The notes below the pieces were generated by a model, which searched no databases, was not told the origin of the DNA, and saw only the letters and a list, made by a program, of their open reading frames with translations. Shown here piece after piece: positions 17,742-25,935 of a stretch of DNA of 64,000 nucleotides; the first letter of the stretch is position 1, and the number at the start of each line of letters is the position of its first letter. The stretch comes from Phycisphaerae bacterium (GTDB taxonomy: Bacteria; Planctomycetota; Phycisphaerae; Phycisphaerales; UBA1924): contig BJHL01000003.1 of NCBI GenBank assembly GCA_014192545.1, positions 310,001-374,000 on the forward strand, written 5' to 3'. The position numbers and the translations under genes are program-made.

Positions 17742-18770
17742 ATGTCGACAAACCCACGCAATATCTTCGTTTTTACGCCTCGTGCTGGCAAGGCGTCGCA
17801 CGCCGCGATTATTCTGGCGTTGCTTGCCGGGGGTGTGATCATGGGCGTGTTGGTGTATCGGCGGGCGAGCACGCCCGTGGTTCCCGCGCCGACGCCGCCG
17901 GTGGTGACGCAGCAACCTGAGAAGCTTGATGACATTCTCAATGCGGCGCATTCCTTCAAGCGTGACGGCGAGTGGGACAAAGCTGAGTCGCTGCTCAGCA
18001 GCGCGATCGCGAAGAATGCGGAAGAGCAGGCGCTGTACGTGCAGTACGCCGAAGTCTTCATCGGCAAGCAGCAGCCCGACAAGGCGTATGAGCAATACGA
18101 AAAAGCTCTTGCCATCGGCCCCCGAACTGCGGAACTCGAGTTCGCGGCAGGAAGCACTGCAAGTGCAGCGGGTCGCCTTGATCGAGCGAGCGAGCACTTT
18201 GGCGCGGCGCAGGCCCAGAACAAGACTGATTGGCGTGCGCCGCTGTTTCTTGCTCAGGTGCAAGTGAAGCAGAACAACTTCGATGAAGCCAAGAAGAACC
18301 TGCTGCTCGCGACGCATCTCAAGAGCGATCTCGGCGTGGCATGGGGCACGCTTGCGGAGATTTCGCTGCGCGAGAACGATGCGAATATCGCGCTGCAGCA
18401 TGCGATGAAAGCTCGCGAACTCGAGCCTGATTCTGTTCTCTGGCGACTCGTGCAAGCCCGCGCGCTCAAGCGGCTTGCTAAGCCTCAAGAAGCTCTTGAT
18501 GCCCTCGCGGGCCTTGATGAATCGCAGCGGCTCGAACCGGGAATCATGCCGCTCATTGGCGAGTGCTATGGCCTGTTGCGCAAACCTGCGGATGCAGCGT
18601 CATTGTACGCGGCCATGAGCGATCGATTTGGCGATCGCGGCGAGCTGGCGCTTGAAGCTGCGCGGTGGTTTGAACGCGCGGGCGACAAGGTGAGTGCGAA
18701 GAAATACGCTGAAAGAGCGAGCTTTTTGAGTGTTGCGGGCGCGAGTGAGTTACTTGATCGACTCAAGTAA
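17742..18770 (+). CDS. Membrane-anchored tetratricopeptide repeat protein
   Basis: 342 aa. A single N-terminal membrane segment (about residues 19-40, AAIILALLAGGVIMGVLVY), a Pro/Val-rich linker, then about seven to eight TPR-like helical hairpins to the end (for example DGEWDKAESLLSSAIAKN and QQPDKAYEQYEKALAIG). Probably a periplasm-facing scaffold for protein complexes; the partner is not apparent. Start ATG 17742 follows the divergent valS start by 79 bp, so the two share a promoter region. Confidence 0.85.
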   Translation: MSTNPRNIFVFTPRAGKASHAAIILALLAGGVIMGVLVYRRASTPVVPAPTPPVVTQQPEKLDDILNAAHSFKRDGEWDKAESLLSSAIAKNAEEQALYVQYAEVFIGKQQPDKAYEQYEKALAIGPRTAELEFAAGSTASAAGRLDRASEHFGAAQAQNKTDWRAPLFLAQVQVKQNNFDEAKKNLLLATHLKSDLGVAWGTLAEISLRENDANIALQHAMKARELEPDSVLWRLVQARALKRLAKPQEALDALAGLDESQRLEPGIMPLIGECYGLLRKPADAASLYAAMSDRFGDRGELALEAARWFERAGDKVSAKKYAERASFLSVAGASELLDRLK

Positions 18771-18802
18771 ACTGTTGCGCACAATCGGTTGTTCGCACTC
18801 GA

Positions 18803-19511
18803 TCAATTGCCTTGTGATGCTTCACGTCGACGTGCAACTGCGTTCATGCTCACACGCGTGAAACGTTCTGCGTCGCGCCTCGTCAGTCCTGCTCGCCGAG
18901 CGACGAGTGCCGCGCCGATGTGCGAGTCGCAGCGGAGCTTGGCGTAGAGCGACTTTTTATGACTGATGATCGTTTCCGTCGAGCGATACAGGGCTTTGGT
19001 GATCTCGGCGGTGTCCTGACCTTGCCCTGAGCATCGACAGCACTTCGACTTCGCGAGGCGACAATGCGGCAGGCAAGCTGTACTCGTTGTACTCAGCTTC
19101 GAAGAACTCTGATCCGGTGTACAACTCCGACACCAGATCGCCTGCGACTCGATGGTGAATTGCGATGATTGCGCGCTGCTCGCTGCCGTCTTGCAATCGC
19201 AGCGGGTGCACGTGGGTTATGTATTGCTCGCCACACATCACGCTGCGAAACGCCAGCGATCTTTCTTGTGTCAGGCATCGCTCGACGATCGCCATGCGTT
19301 CTTGGGTCAGTTCATGCGAGAAGACTTCGGTCACGTTGCGTCCGATGATTTCTGTTGTCGGAGTCTGCTCTAGCCGTTGGCGATTGCGTTCGACTGCGGG
19401 CGACTGCGCGAGGATTGTGCCGTCCTCTGTCACCACGCTGAACATGACGCCGCTCTCTACAAGAGCCGCGAGGGAAATCGAGCCGCCAGACAATCGCGAA
19501 ACGTTCAACAC
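18803..19511 (-). pseudogene. LuxR-type regulator split by a +1 frameshift
   Basis: The first frame encodes a PAS-like sensory half (SVVTEDGTILAQSP...) up to LSPREVEVLSMLRA and then goes out of frame, ending after a further 60 bases. Removing one A at about 19022 restores a complete LuxR HTH: GQDTAEITKALYRSTETIIS, then HKKSLYAKLRC, ending at TGA 18803. This matches the intact paralogue at 21081-21737 (ETVSSHQKSLYAKLKC). Start placed at GTG 19511 because GGAG lies 8 nt upstream; the frame is open to 19634. Either a recent inactivation, a sequencing error or a recoding event; no slippery homopolymer is evident. Confidence 0.8.
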
Positions 19512-19717
19512 AGAAGTTCTCCGAGTTCGCGTCACCTTGGCACGACGGGCACCAGCACAAATAGCGACGCGAGGGGATACTTCGTCGCATGCAGGCAAAG
19601 GAAACTTATTCACAACAACTTGGTACCCAAACACCGTGACTTAGGAATCGCTTTACCGTTGGAATACGATGTTTGTTGTTCATACCCCGTGCAAACGGGA
19701 CGCGAAGGACAGGTAGC

Positions 19718-20824
19718 TTACTGCATACTTATGCATACGAACAGGGGACGATGGTCGCTGCCGATGCTTGGACCAACTAGGTGCTCGTGCACGCGAATGT
19801 TTGAACTTGTGAGCACATGGTCGATGCGGATGCCAGGCAGAAACCGCAGTGGTCCAATATCTGGCCACGTATGTGAGAGCCCCGATCCTGCAACCGCGTT
19901 TGCATCGCGCATGCCATCGTCGAGCAATTTGGTCACCAGCCGGCTGTTGGCTGTCGCGTTGAAATCGCCGGCCATGACCAGTGGGCGGTCCTCGCTCTTC
20001 GCGATCGCCGCCAATTCGGCGACTTGCGCTCGCTGTTCGCGAAAGAGTGAGACATCTGCGGGAGGGACAACGTGCACGTTCTGGATGACAACTGGCGTGC
20101 CTGCAAGGTCTATCACTACGCGAATCTGCGGATCATGCAATCCGATCACGCCGGTCACGCGATCGCTTGCCGCTTGCGTGCGTGCTGAAAGGTACTTCAC
20201 CGGTTCTTCCACGAACGGACGCTTGCTGAAGACGGCTTGGCCAAACGCGTTGCCTCGCATCTCGTTCACGATAAACGAATACTCATGGGCAAACTCATCC
20301 GCCATCGCTTTGTGCCAGGCGGGTGTGTGTTCTTGCACCAGGATCACATCGGGGTTTTTATCGCGAATGAATGCGATTGCTGCTTGCGCATCCGGATTCG
20401 TCAGCAAGACGTTCATCGACACAATCCGCAACTCTCGCGATGGGTCGACGGGTCTTGCGTCGGGCTTGCGAAACGCGAGCAAACTCAACACGGGCATCGC
20501 GAAGCCGACAGCGAGGACGCCACACAGAGTTGCTGCGACTCGCATGCGCATCAGCAGTGCAATTGCAGCGAAGAAGACCATCGCGAGTGCTGCATGCAGC
20601 GTGAATGTGCGACCCATGAACGCCAAGTGTGCGAGCGAGAGTTCTCGTCGCCTGGCTGCGTCAAGGGGCGTGTCTTCTATTGTCATCACGGTCAACGAGG
20701 TCGCTGCGCATGCGACCGCACCCCATAACAGCACCTTCACGCCCGTCCGCGCGGCTCGCGTGGGCTTATGCCACGCTCCACCCGCCGAACCGTTCTCGGT
20801 TGTTCTCACTTGCATGTGGCCCAT
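19718..20824 (-). CDS. Membrane protein with endonuclease/exonuclease/phosphatase domain
   Basis: About 368 aa. Three hydrophobic segments in the first 120 residues (around 30-48, 74-92 and 96-115) are followed by an EEP-fold domain with its metal and catalytic motifs: VSMNVLLTN, LVQEH, NVHVVPP, GDFNATANS and the terminal GSDHRPLFV. The architecture (N-terminal helices, C-terminal EEP) is that of YafD-like proteins. Substrate (nucleic acid, phosphoester lipid or other) cannot be told. Start ATG 20824 (ATG 20815 also possible). It lies between the two LuxR-type genes on the same strand. Confidence 0.82.
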   Translation of the reverse strand: MGHMQVRTTENGSAGGAWHKPTRAARTGVKVLLWGAVACAATSLTVMTIEDTPLDAARRRELSLAHLAFMGRTFTLHAALAMVFFAAIALLMRMRVAATLCGVLAVGFAMPVLSLLAFRKPDARPVDPSRELRIVSMNVLLTNPDAQAAIAFIRDKNPDVILVQEHTPAWHKAMADEFAHEYSFIVNEMRGNAFGQAVFSKRPFVEEPVKYLSARTQAASDRVTGVIGLHDPQIRVVIDLAGTPVVIQNVHVVPPADVSLFREQRAQVAELAAIAKSEDRPLVMAGDFNATANSRLVTKLLDDGMRDANAVAGSGLSHTWPDIGPLRFLPGIRIDHVLTSSNIRVHEHLVGPSIGSDHRPLFVCISMQ

Positions 20825-20888
20825 ACGTCGGTTGTACGCATCACGTTCGCTATTGGGGTTCCGAGAAGTAGCAATTTCGGCATCGCAA

Positions 20889-21038
20889 ATGGGATACGCC
20901 GCACAATTCCGTGTCAACTTCTGTTTCAACACCACCGGTGCAAGCGACCACATCCGCGTCCTTACCGCGCTTCCCGCACTTGGCGTGCTCGCGTTCTCCA
21001 TGCTTGGACTCGCGGCAGCAATGCGGCGGCGGTGGTAA
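20889..21038 (+). pseudogene. Possible 3' remnant of a PEP-CTERM protein gene
   Basis: A 49-codon stretch ending LTALPALGVLAFSML, then GLAAAMRRRW and a stop: a short Pro-containing motif, a hydrophobic helix and a terminal Arg cluster, the layout of PEP-CTERM-like sorting tails seen in the five-gene array of this window. Nothing upstream in frame resembles a secreted domain, so it is probably the tail of a deleted gene, now lying between two minus-strand genes. Chance cannot be excluded. Confidence 0.4.
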
Positions 21039-21080
21039 TGAGCCGCGTTTGCACATCGGTTTCATCAAGCAATTCAATTG

Positions 21081-21737
21081 CTAGTCGTTATCAACGCGGG
21101 GGCTGGCAATGCGCGGAACATCGCGCAGGCTCAAGCCTGCGCGCCGAGCGATCATCATCGCTTGCATCCGTGATGCACACTTCAGTTTCGCGTATAGCGA
21201 CTTTTGGTGGCTCGACACCGTTTCGGTCGAGCGATGTAATCTGTCCGCAATTTCGGGTCCGTCGGCGCCGCTGGCCAGCAACGCGAGCACTTCAGCCTCG
21301 CGCTTGGTCAAGTTCGCCAGAATGCCAAAGTCGTTGAAGTCGGCTTCAGCATAATCGCTGGTCGCGAATGACTCGCGATCAAGAACGCCTTCTGTTCGCA
21401 CGTGCAGCAAGAGCGCAACGGCTTGCCGGAACGTCTTGTCATCTGGAAGTGGCATCATATGCGAGACAAACTGCACGCCGCTGACAACGCTCCGCAACAC
21501 GATCGGCTTCGCGTTTGAAATGGCGCGTCGAACATACGCCAATCGCTCGCGTCCTCGCCCATTTGGAATCAGCCGCACGATGTTTCGTTCCGGCACATCG
21601 TCGATACGTCCACTTTCGACCCCTAAGACCCGCAACAACTCGGGGGACATGTGATACAACGTGCCGTCAAAGCCAACCACACTCGTCAGGAGCGAGCCGT
21701 CAATGAAGAGTTGCAGTGGAACGCGATAACCTTGCAT
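21081..21737 (-). CDS. LuxR-family transcriptional regulator
   Basis: 218 aa. The N-terminal about 130 residues look like a PAS-type sensor (VVGFDGTLYHMSPELLRVLG), and the C-terminal 65 form a LuxR/GerE helix-turn-helix (LTKREAEVLALLASG; DGPEIADRLHRSTETVSSHQ). No receiver domain, so regulation would be by ligand or partner. Paralogous to the frameshifted gene 1.6 kb away. Start ATG 21737; an in-frame GTG lies 30 bp upstream. Target genes unknown; the intervening EEP-domain gene is a candidate. Confidence 0.88.
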   Translation of the reverse strand: MQGYRVPLQLFIDGSLLTSVVGFDGTLYHMSPELLRVLGVESGRIDDVPERNIVRLIPNGRGRERLAYVRRAISNAKPIVLRSVVSGVQFVSHMMPLPDDKTFRQAVALLLHVRTEGVLDRESFATSDYAEADFNDFGILANLTKREAEVLALLASGADGPEIADRLHRSTETVSSHQKSLYAKLKCASRMQAMMIARRAGLSLRDVPRIASPRVDND

Positions 21738-22017
21738 GAGAAATGACACAACCCGACCGGTTTGCACGCGGCCATGTACACATTCGAGCGAAGTGACGCA
21801 TCCGATACGGCCCCCTCGGACCCATCAAGCAACGTATCTTTCGGGGCTTGCGAGCAACAGCAAGTAATACCACCGAGAATTCACCGAAAACCGTTAGAAA
21901 ATTCGTGAAATCTGCTGGTTTCTACCTAGTTCACGCGATGTGAATTCATCTTACGTACAAGACATCCAGCAGCACTTCTACCTGTGTACCGCCCTTGCCG
22001 TTCGTTTTGGCTTTCGT

Positions 22018-23131
22018 TTATTTGCGTTCTTTCTCAGCGCGCCGACGTTTGAGTTCAGCATCGATGAAATCTGCAATTTCGCCACGAAGCACGGCTTCGT
22101 AGTCGCGACTTTCGTGGTTCGTGCGATGGTCCTTCACGCGATTGTCGTAAAAGACGTAGCTGCGAATTTGGCTGCCCCAACCGAGTTCGAGGCTGCCGCC
22201 GCTCGCTTTGGCGATTTCGGCTTCGCGGCGTTCGTCTTCCATTTGCTGCAATTTTGCTTGCAGCAGAGCCAGAGCTTGTGCTCTGTTCTGGGGCTGGTCG
22301 CGATAGGTACTTGCGACGATTTGGATGCCCGTTGGAATGTGCAGCACGCGGACGGCCGACGCAACTTTGTTGACGTTCTGGCCGCCAGGCCCGCGCGCTC
22401 GCACGAACGCTTCGACGACGACGTCTTTCTCAGGAATCTGAATGTCGGTCTCTTCAAATTCGGGCACAACGTCCACCGTGCAGAAGCTGGTTTGCCGCTT
22501 CCCTTGCGCGTTGAAGGGACTGACGCGAGCCAGGCGATGGGTGCCGCGTTCGCACTTCAAGTAGCCGAAGCAGTAAGGCCCCTTGATATGCAGCGTGACA
22601 CTGTCGATGCCGACTTCGGCACCAAAGCCCTTATCGACTTCTTCCATGCTGAAGCCCATCTTCTCGCAATAGAAGATGTACATGCGCAGCACCATTTCGG
22701 CCCAGTCGTTGGCTTCTGTGCCGCCCACACCCGCCGAAATCGTGAGGAAGCAATTGCGATGGTCGTGCCGATCGTTCAGCAGCGACTGAAGCTCGATCTT
22801 CTCCATCTGCGTTTGCAGCTTGAAGAGCGTCTCGTCGGCTTCCTTGAGCAGGTCGTTGTCGCCCGCTTCCCTGGCCATTTCGTAGCCGATCTTGGCATTT
22901 TCCAGATCGTCCATGGCGATAGCGACGGGCTCAACCTGAGCTTTCAGTTGCTTGATTTCGGCGACAATTTTCTTGGCTTCGCTCTGGTTGTTCCAGAATG
23001 TGTCCGAACCCATCTGGGCTTCGAGGTCTCTGCGACGAGCTTGCTTGCTGTCGTAGTTAAAGAGAGTCGCGGATGGTTGCGATCCGCGCCTCAATGTCGT
23101 TGATGACAGGCTGGTGTGCGTCAAAATGCAT
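22018..23131 (-). CDS. prfB: Peptide chain release factor 2, expressed by +1 frameshift at CUU UAA C
   Basis: RF2 releases peptides at UGA and UAA. The large frame ends correctly but its apparent start is out of frame with the family. Reading from ATG 23131 (GGAG 7 nt upstream) gives MHFDAHQPVINDIEARIATI, then RDSL, and a stop TAA at codon 25 (23057-23059). A +1 slip at CTT (23060-23062) continues with NYDSKQARRRDLEAQM, the expected RF2 sequence. The fused product is 370 aa. RF2 motifs: tripeptide SPF (ARVSPFNAQ) and GGQ (ARGPGGQNVNK). This is the classic prfB autoregulatory position, but the stop is UAA, not UGA, and no AGGGGG-like stimulator is seen just upstream. Confidence 0.93.
23057..23063 (-). 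promoter_or_regulatory. Programmed +1 frameshift site in prfB (CUU UAA C)
   Basis: CTT-TAA-C read on the minus strand at codons 24-25 of prfB; the bases 23056-23062 form the heptamer analogous to CUU UGA C of other bacteria. Translation must shift +1 here to make full-length RF2. Confidence 0.85.
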
Positions 23132-23323
23132 GCAAAAACTCCAAATCCGACATCCGACCGCAGAGAGCGAAGGACGCGGGGCGAAGTATAACCGCCGGCC
23201 AGAGGAAATCGACTTGACTGGTGGGCCTCAACGCCAGCGTCCCCTCGAACTTACAATGGGAACTTGCAATCAACCGATCAAACAACCGCGACGACCAGTG
23301 CCCCCGGCGCACCGCTCAAGCCC

Positions 23324-24415
23324 ATGGGGAACATCGCCGATGCGAACAACATCACCGTTTTGTTCATTCTGCTCGCGCTTGCGGTGGTGGTACTAGGCGC
23401 GCTCGCGCTCTTCCAGTTTCTCCGGCGCGACCGCCACATTCAATCGCTGCTCGACAAGCGGCATCAGTCGCCGCAGCCTCGCCGAGATGCGTGGGCGGAA
23501 GCCGGTCGTCGCCTTGAAGCGCCATCGGCCAAAGATCTCGAAGATGATTCGGCGGATGCGGGCGATAGAGACAATGAGAAGACGTGGACGCCGATTCCGC
23601 CGGCTGCAGTCACGTCTTCAACACCAGCAGCCAAGCCTGCAGTAGGCGCGTCGCGACAAGGTTCCAAGCAAGCGCCACTCGCGCTCGTCACGGGCGGAGC
23701 AAAACGCGTCGGTCGCGCGATCTGTCTTGAACTTGCTCGATCTGGATGCGACATCATCTTTACGTACAACACCAGCGAGGCTGATGCTGCAAGTCTGTGC
23801 CGCGAAGTGAACGCACTGGGGCGCGAAGCCACCAGCTACCGCGTTGATCTCAATGATCTGGCATCTGTCGAGGCGGCTGCGTCGCAATGGGCGCAGACGC
23901 TGCCGCACCTGGACGTGCTGGTGCACAATGCGAGCATCTACTCGCCTACGCCGCTGCATGAACTGCGAGTCGAAGAGGCATTTCAGCATTACCAGATCAA
24001 CGCGCTCGTACCGCTGCTGCTGTCTGCTCGGCTCGCACCGCTTCTGCAACATTCCTCCCTTCCTGCAGGCGGGGCGATTGTCGCAATGGGCGACATCCAT
24101 GCGATGTCACGCCCGCGGAAGGATTTTGCAGCGTACACAATGAGTAAGGCCGCGTTGACGGAGTTGGTGTACTGCCTTGCTCGCGACCTTGCGCCTCGCG
24201 TGCGTGTGAACGCTGTTGCACCGGGCGTGGTTGCGTGGCCCGCGCAAGGCCATGAAAGTTCCGCCGACGAACAACTCAAGTACTTGCGACGTATTCCGCT
24301 GGGCAGAGCAGGTGAGCCCGCAGATGCCGCTGCGACTGTGTGCTGGCTTGCTTTGCACGCGCCGTACATCACCGGGCAAGTTATTCGCGTAGACGGTGGC
24401 CGCTGGCTCACATAA
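23324..24415 (+). CDS. Membrane-anchored short-chain dehydrogenase, pteridine-reductase-like
   Basis: 363 aa from ATG 23324 (an in-frame TTG at 23264 is an alternative). An N-terminal membrane helix (residues 10-33), a charged Pro/Ala-rich linker to about 115, then a full SDR domain. The cofactor motif TGGAKRVGRAI has the TGxxxRxG form of pteridine reductases (PTR1/FolM), and the active site is Asp257-Tyr271-Lys275 (GDIHAM...YTMSK) instead of Ser-Tyr-Lys, again as in PTR1. The enzyme probably reduces dihydrobiopterin or dihydrofolate with NADPH on the cytoplasmic face. The anchor is unusual for this family. Confidence 0.85.
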   Translation: MGNIADANNITVLFILLALAVVVLGALALFQFLRRDRHIQSLLDKRHQSPQPRRDAWAEAGRRLEAPSAKDLEDDSADAGDRDNEKTWTPIPPAAVTSSTPAAKPAVGASRQGSKQAPLALVTGGAKRVGRAICLELARSGCDIIFTYNTSEADAASLCREVNALGREATSYRVDLNDLASVEAAASQWAQTLPHLDVLVHNASIYSPTPLHELRVEEAFQHYQINALVPLLLSARLAPLLQHSSLPAGGAIVAMGDIHAMSRPRKDFAAYTMSKAALTELVYCLARDLAPRVRVNAVAPGVVAWPAQGHESSADEQLKYLRRIPLGRAGEPADAAATVCWLALHAPYITGQVIRVDGGRWLT

Positions 24416-24478
24416 CACATCGTGATGCGAACTGCATCGAGCCTGCCGGGCGAAACGAATACACGGCAAAGGCAACCC

Positions 24479-25270
24479 ATGTATATGACTCGCACTCTCT
24501 CCACCGTCGCTCTTTTCGCACTTGCGGCCTGCATCACGGGCTGTAACAACTCTGCGGCACCAAGCACGCCAAGCGCACCAAGTTCGACAGCAGCCACGCA
24601 ATCGGCTCCCAGCACTGCGCGAACCCAAACGGCAGCGCCGGCATCGAACACAACACCGGCCGCATCCACGTCCACCACTCCCGCTCCGCCGGCCCCGCAA
24701 GCCGCAACAACAGGAACCACGCCCGTGTCTGACGCCACAACCGCAACTAATGCAGCCGCAACTCCCGTTAGCATGGATGCGAAGCCCGGTACCGAAGTCG
24801 CGCTCGTCGGCGCCGGCTGCTTCTGGGGCGTTGAGCACATCTTCGCCGAGCAACCGGGCATTCTCGATGCTGTCAGTGGCTACTCGGGCGGCCATGTGGA
24901 TAACCCCACGTACAAGCAGATCTGCACAGACACGACCGGCCACGCGGAAGTCGTGAAGGTTTCTTTCGACCCAGCGAAGATCAGCTACGAGCAAGTGATC
25001 GATGTCTTCTTCCGCCTGCACGACCCCACGCAAATCAATCGCCAGGGCCCCGACATCGGCACGCAGTATCGCAGCGTCGTTTACTACTACAACGAGGAAC
25101 AAAGAGCCGCTGCCGAACGCGTGAAGTTGAAGTTCGGCCCGCGGTTCAAGCGGCCCATCGCAACCGCTGTTGAACCTGCAAAGAAGTTCTACACGGCGGA
25201 AGACTATCACCAGAACTACTACGTGAAAACGGGCAAGGAACCGTACTGCCACATTCTTCGCGATGAGTAA
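24479..25270 (+). CDS. msrA: Lipoprotein-type peptide methionine sulfoxide reductase A
   Basis: 263 aa. The N-terminus has a lipoprotein signal (Cys18 in ALAAC or Cys22 in ITGC), then about 80 residues of Ala/Thr/Pro-rich linker, then the MsrA domain with catalytic Cys114 in GAGCFWGVEH, SGYSGG, RQGPDIGTQYRS and YHQNYY. It reduces Met-S-sulfoxide in exported proteins; anchoring suggests an extracytoplasmic repair role. Start ATG 24479 with AAAGG upstream. A terminator follows. Confidence 0.93.
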   Translation: MYMTRTLSTVALFALAACITGCNNSAAPSTPSAPSSTAATQSAPSTARTQTAAPASNTTPAASTSTTPAPPAPQAATTGTTPVSDATTATNAAATPVSMDAKPGTEVALVGAGCFWGVEHIFAEQPGILDAVSGYSGGHVDNPTYKQICTDTTGHAEVVKVSFDPAKISYEQVIDVFFRLHDPTQINRQGPDIGTQYRSVVYYYNEEQRAAAERVKLKFGPRFKRPIATAVEPAKKFYTAEDYHQNYYVKTGKEPYCHILRDE

Positions 25271-25360
25271 GCGTCGCGAGTGTCGACGCATCGTCCTCTG
25301 GTCGCGATGATGTTGACACGCACAAACAGTTGATAGCCAAAGAACACACATTCTTCGAAA

Positions 25361-25388
25361 GAGCGACGCACCCAGTGTCGCTTTTTTC
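25361..25388 (+). terminator. Terminator of msrA
   Basis: 6-bp stem AGCGAC (25362-25367) / GTCGCT (25377-25382) followed by TTTTTT. Confidence 0.75.
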
Positions 25389-25427
25389 ATGGACTGACTT
25401 CATCCGTGATTCACCCGACAAACTCGC

Positions 25428-25805
25428 TCACTTCACGATGAGCAGCACCACTTGCACCGCAAACATCACCAGCACCACACCCGTCGCAACCTTTGCCGCC
25501 ACCGTGTGCTGCTTGGCCGTCGGAAATCGCAGCCACAGCAAATACTCAAACAGCCGCCAGCACGCACACAAGACGAGCAAGCACCCGGCGATCGTCGCGG
25601 CACCGAACGCAGGCACATGTCGCACGCCGCCGCGAGTTGCGAGGTAGAACATCAAGGCGCAGATTGGAATCGCGACGAGCCAATACGCGTCGCTTGGGCG
25701 ACTGCCTCTGCTCGCCCCACTGCTTACAGCATCCGCCGCAGGCAGTTGCCCCGGTGGTGCGTGCCCATGCGAATCGTTCCGAGAATTCGCGCCGGTTTCA
25801 TTCAT
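25428..25805 (-). CDS. Small hypothetical membrane protein
   Basis: 125 aa, no recognised family. A hydrophilic N-terminal 35-40 residues is followed by three hydrophobic segments (about 43-58, 68-86, 102-124) ending in VQVVLLIVK. Start ATG 25805, divergent from the next gene by 130 bp and convergent with msrA. Function unknown. Confidence 0.6.
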   Translation of the reverse strand: MNETGANSRNDSHGHAPPGQLPAADAVSSGASRGSRPSDAYWLVAIPICALMFYLATRGGVRHVPAFGAATIAGCLLVLCACWRLFEYLLWLRFPTAKQHTVAAKVATGVVLVMFAVQVVLLIVK

Positions 25806-25935
25806 AGGACACCGTAGGCCCAAGAAAATTCGCCGCTTTTTGCCGCATTTATCAACGCAAATCGCCGCCGCGCGGTATAACTCTCACGTGCACGGCTCGT
25901 TCTACATCCCCGGCTGGTCCAACACATCCAAGAGC

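Noticed and set aside
19377-21038. 553-codon plus-strand frame
   Set aside because: Antisense to the EEP-domain gene and the frameshifted LuxR gene; only its last 49 codons (PEP-CTERM-like tail) look protein-like and are listed separately.
22018-23124. prfB read as one frame from TTG 23124
   Set aside because: The first 22 residues are out of frame with RF2 and have no ribosome site; the ATG 23131 frame with a +1 shift gives the conserved N-terminus.
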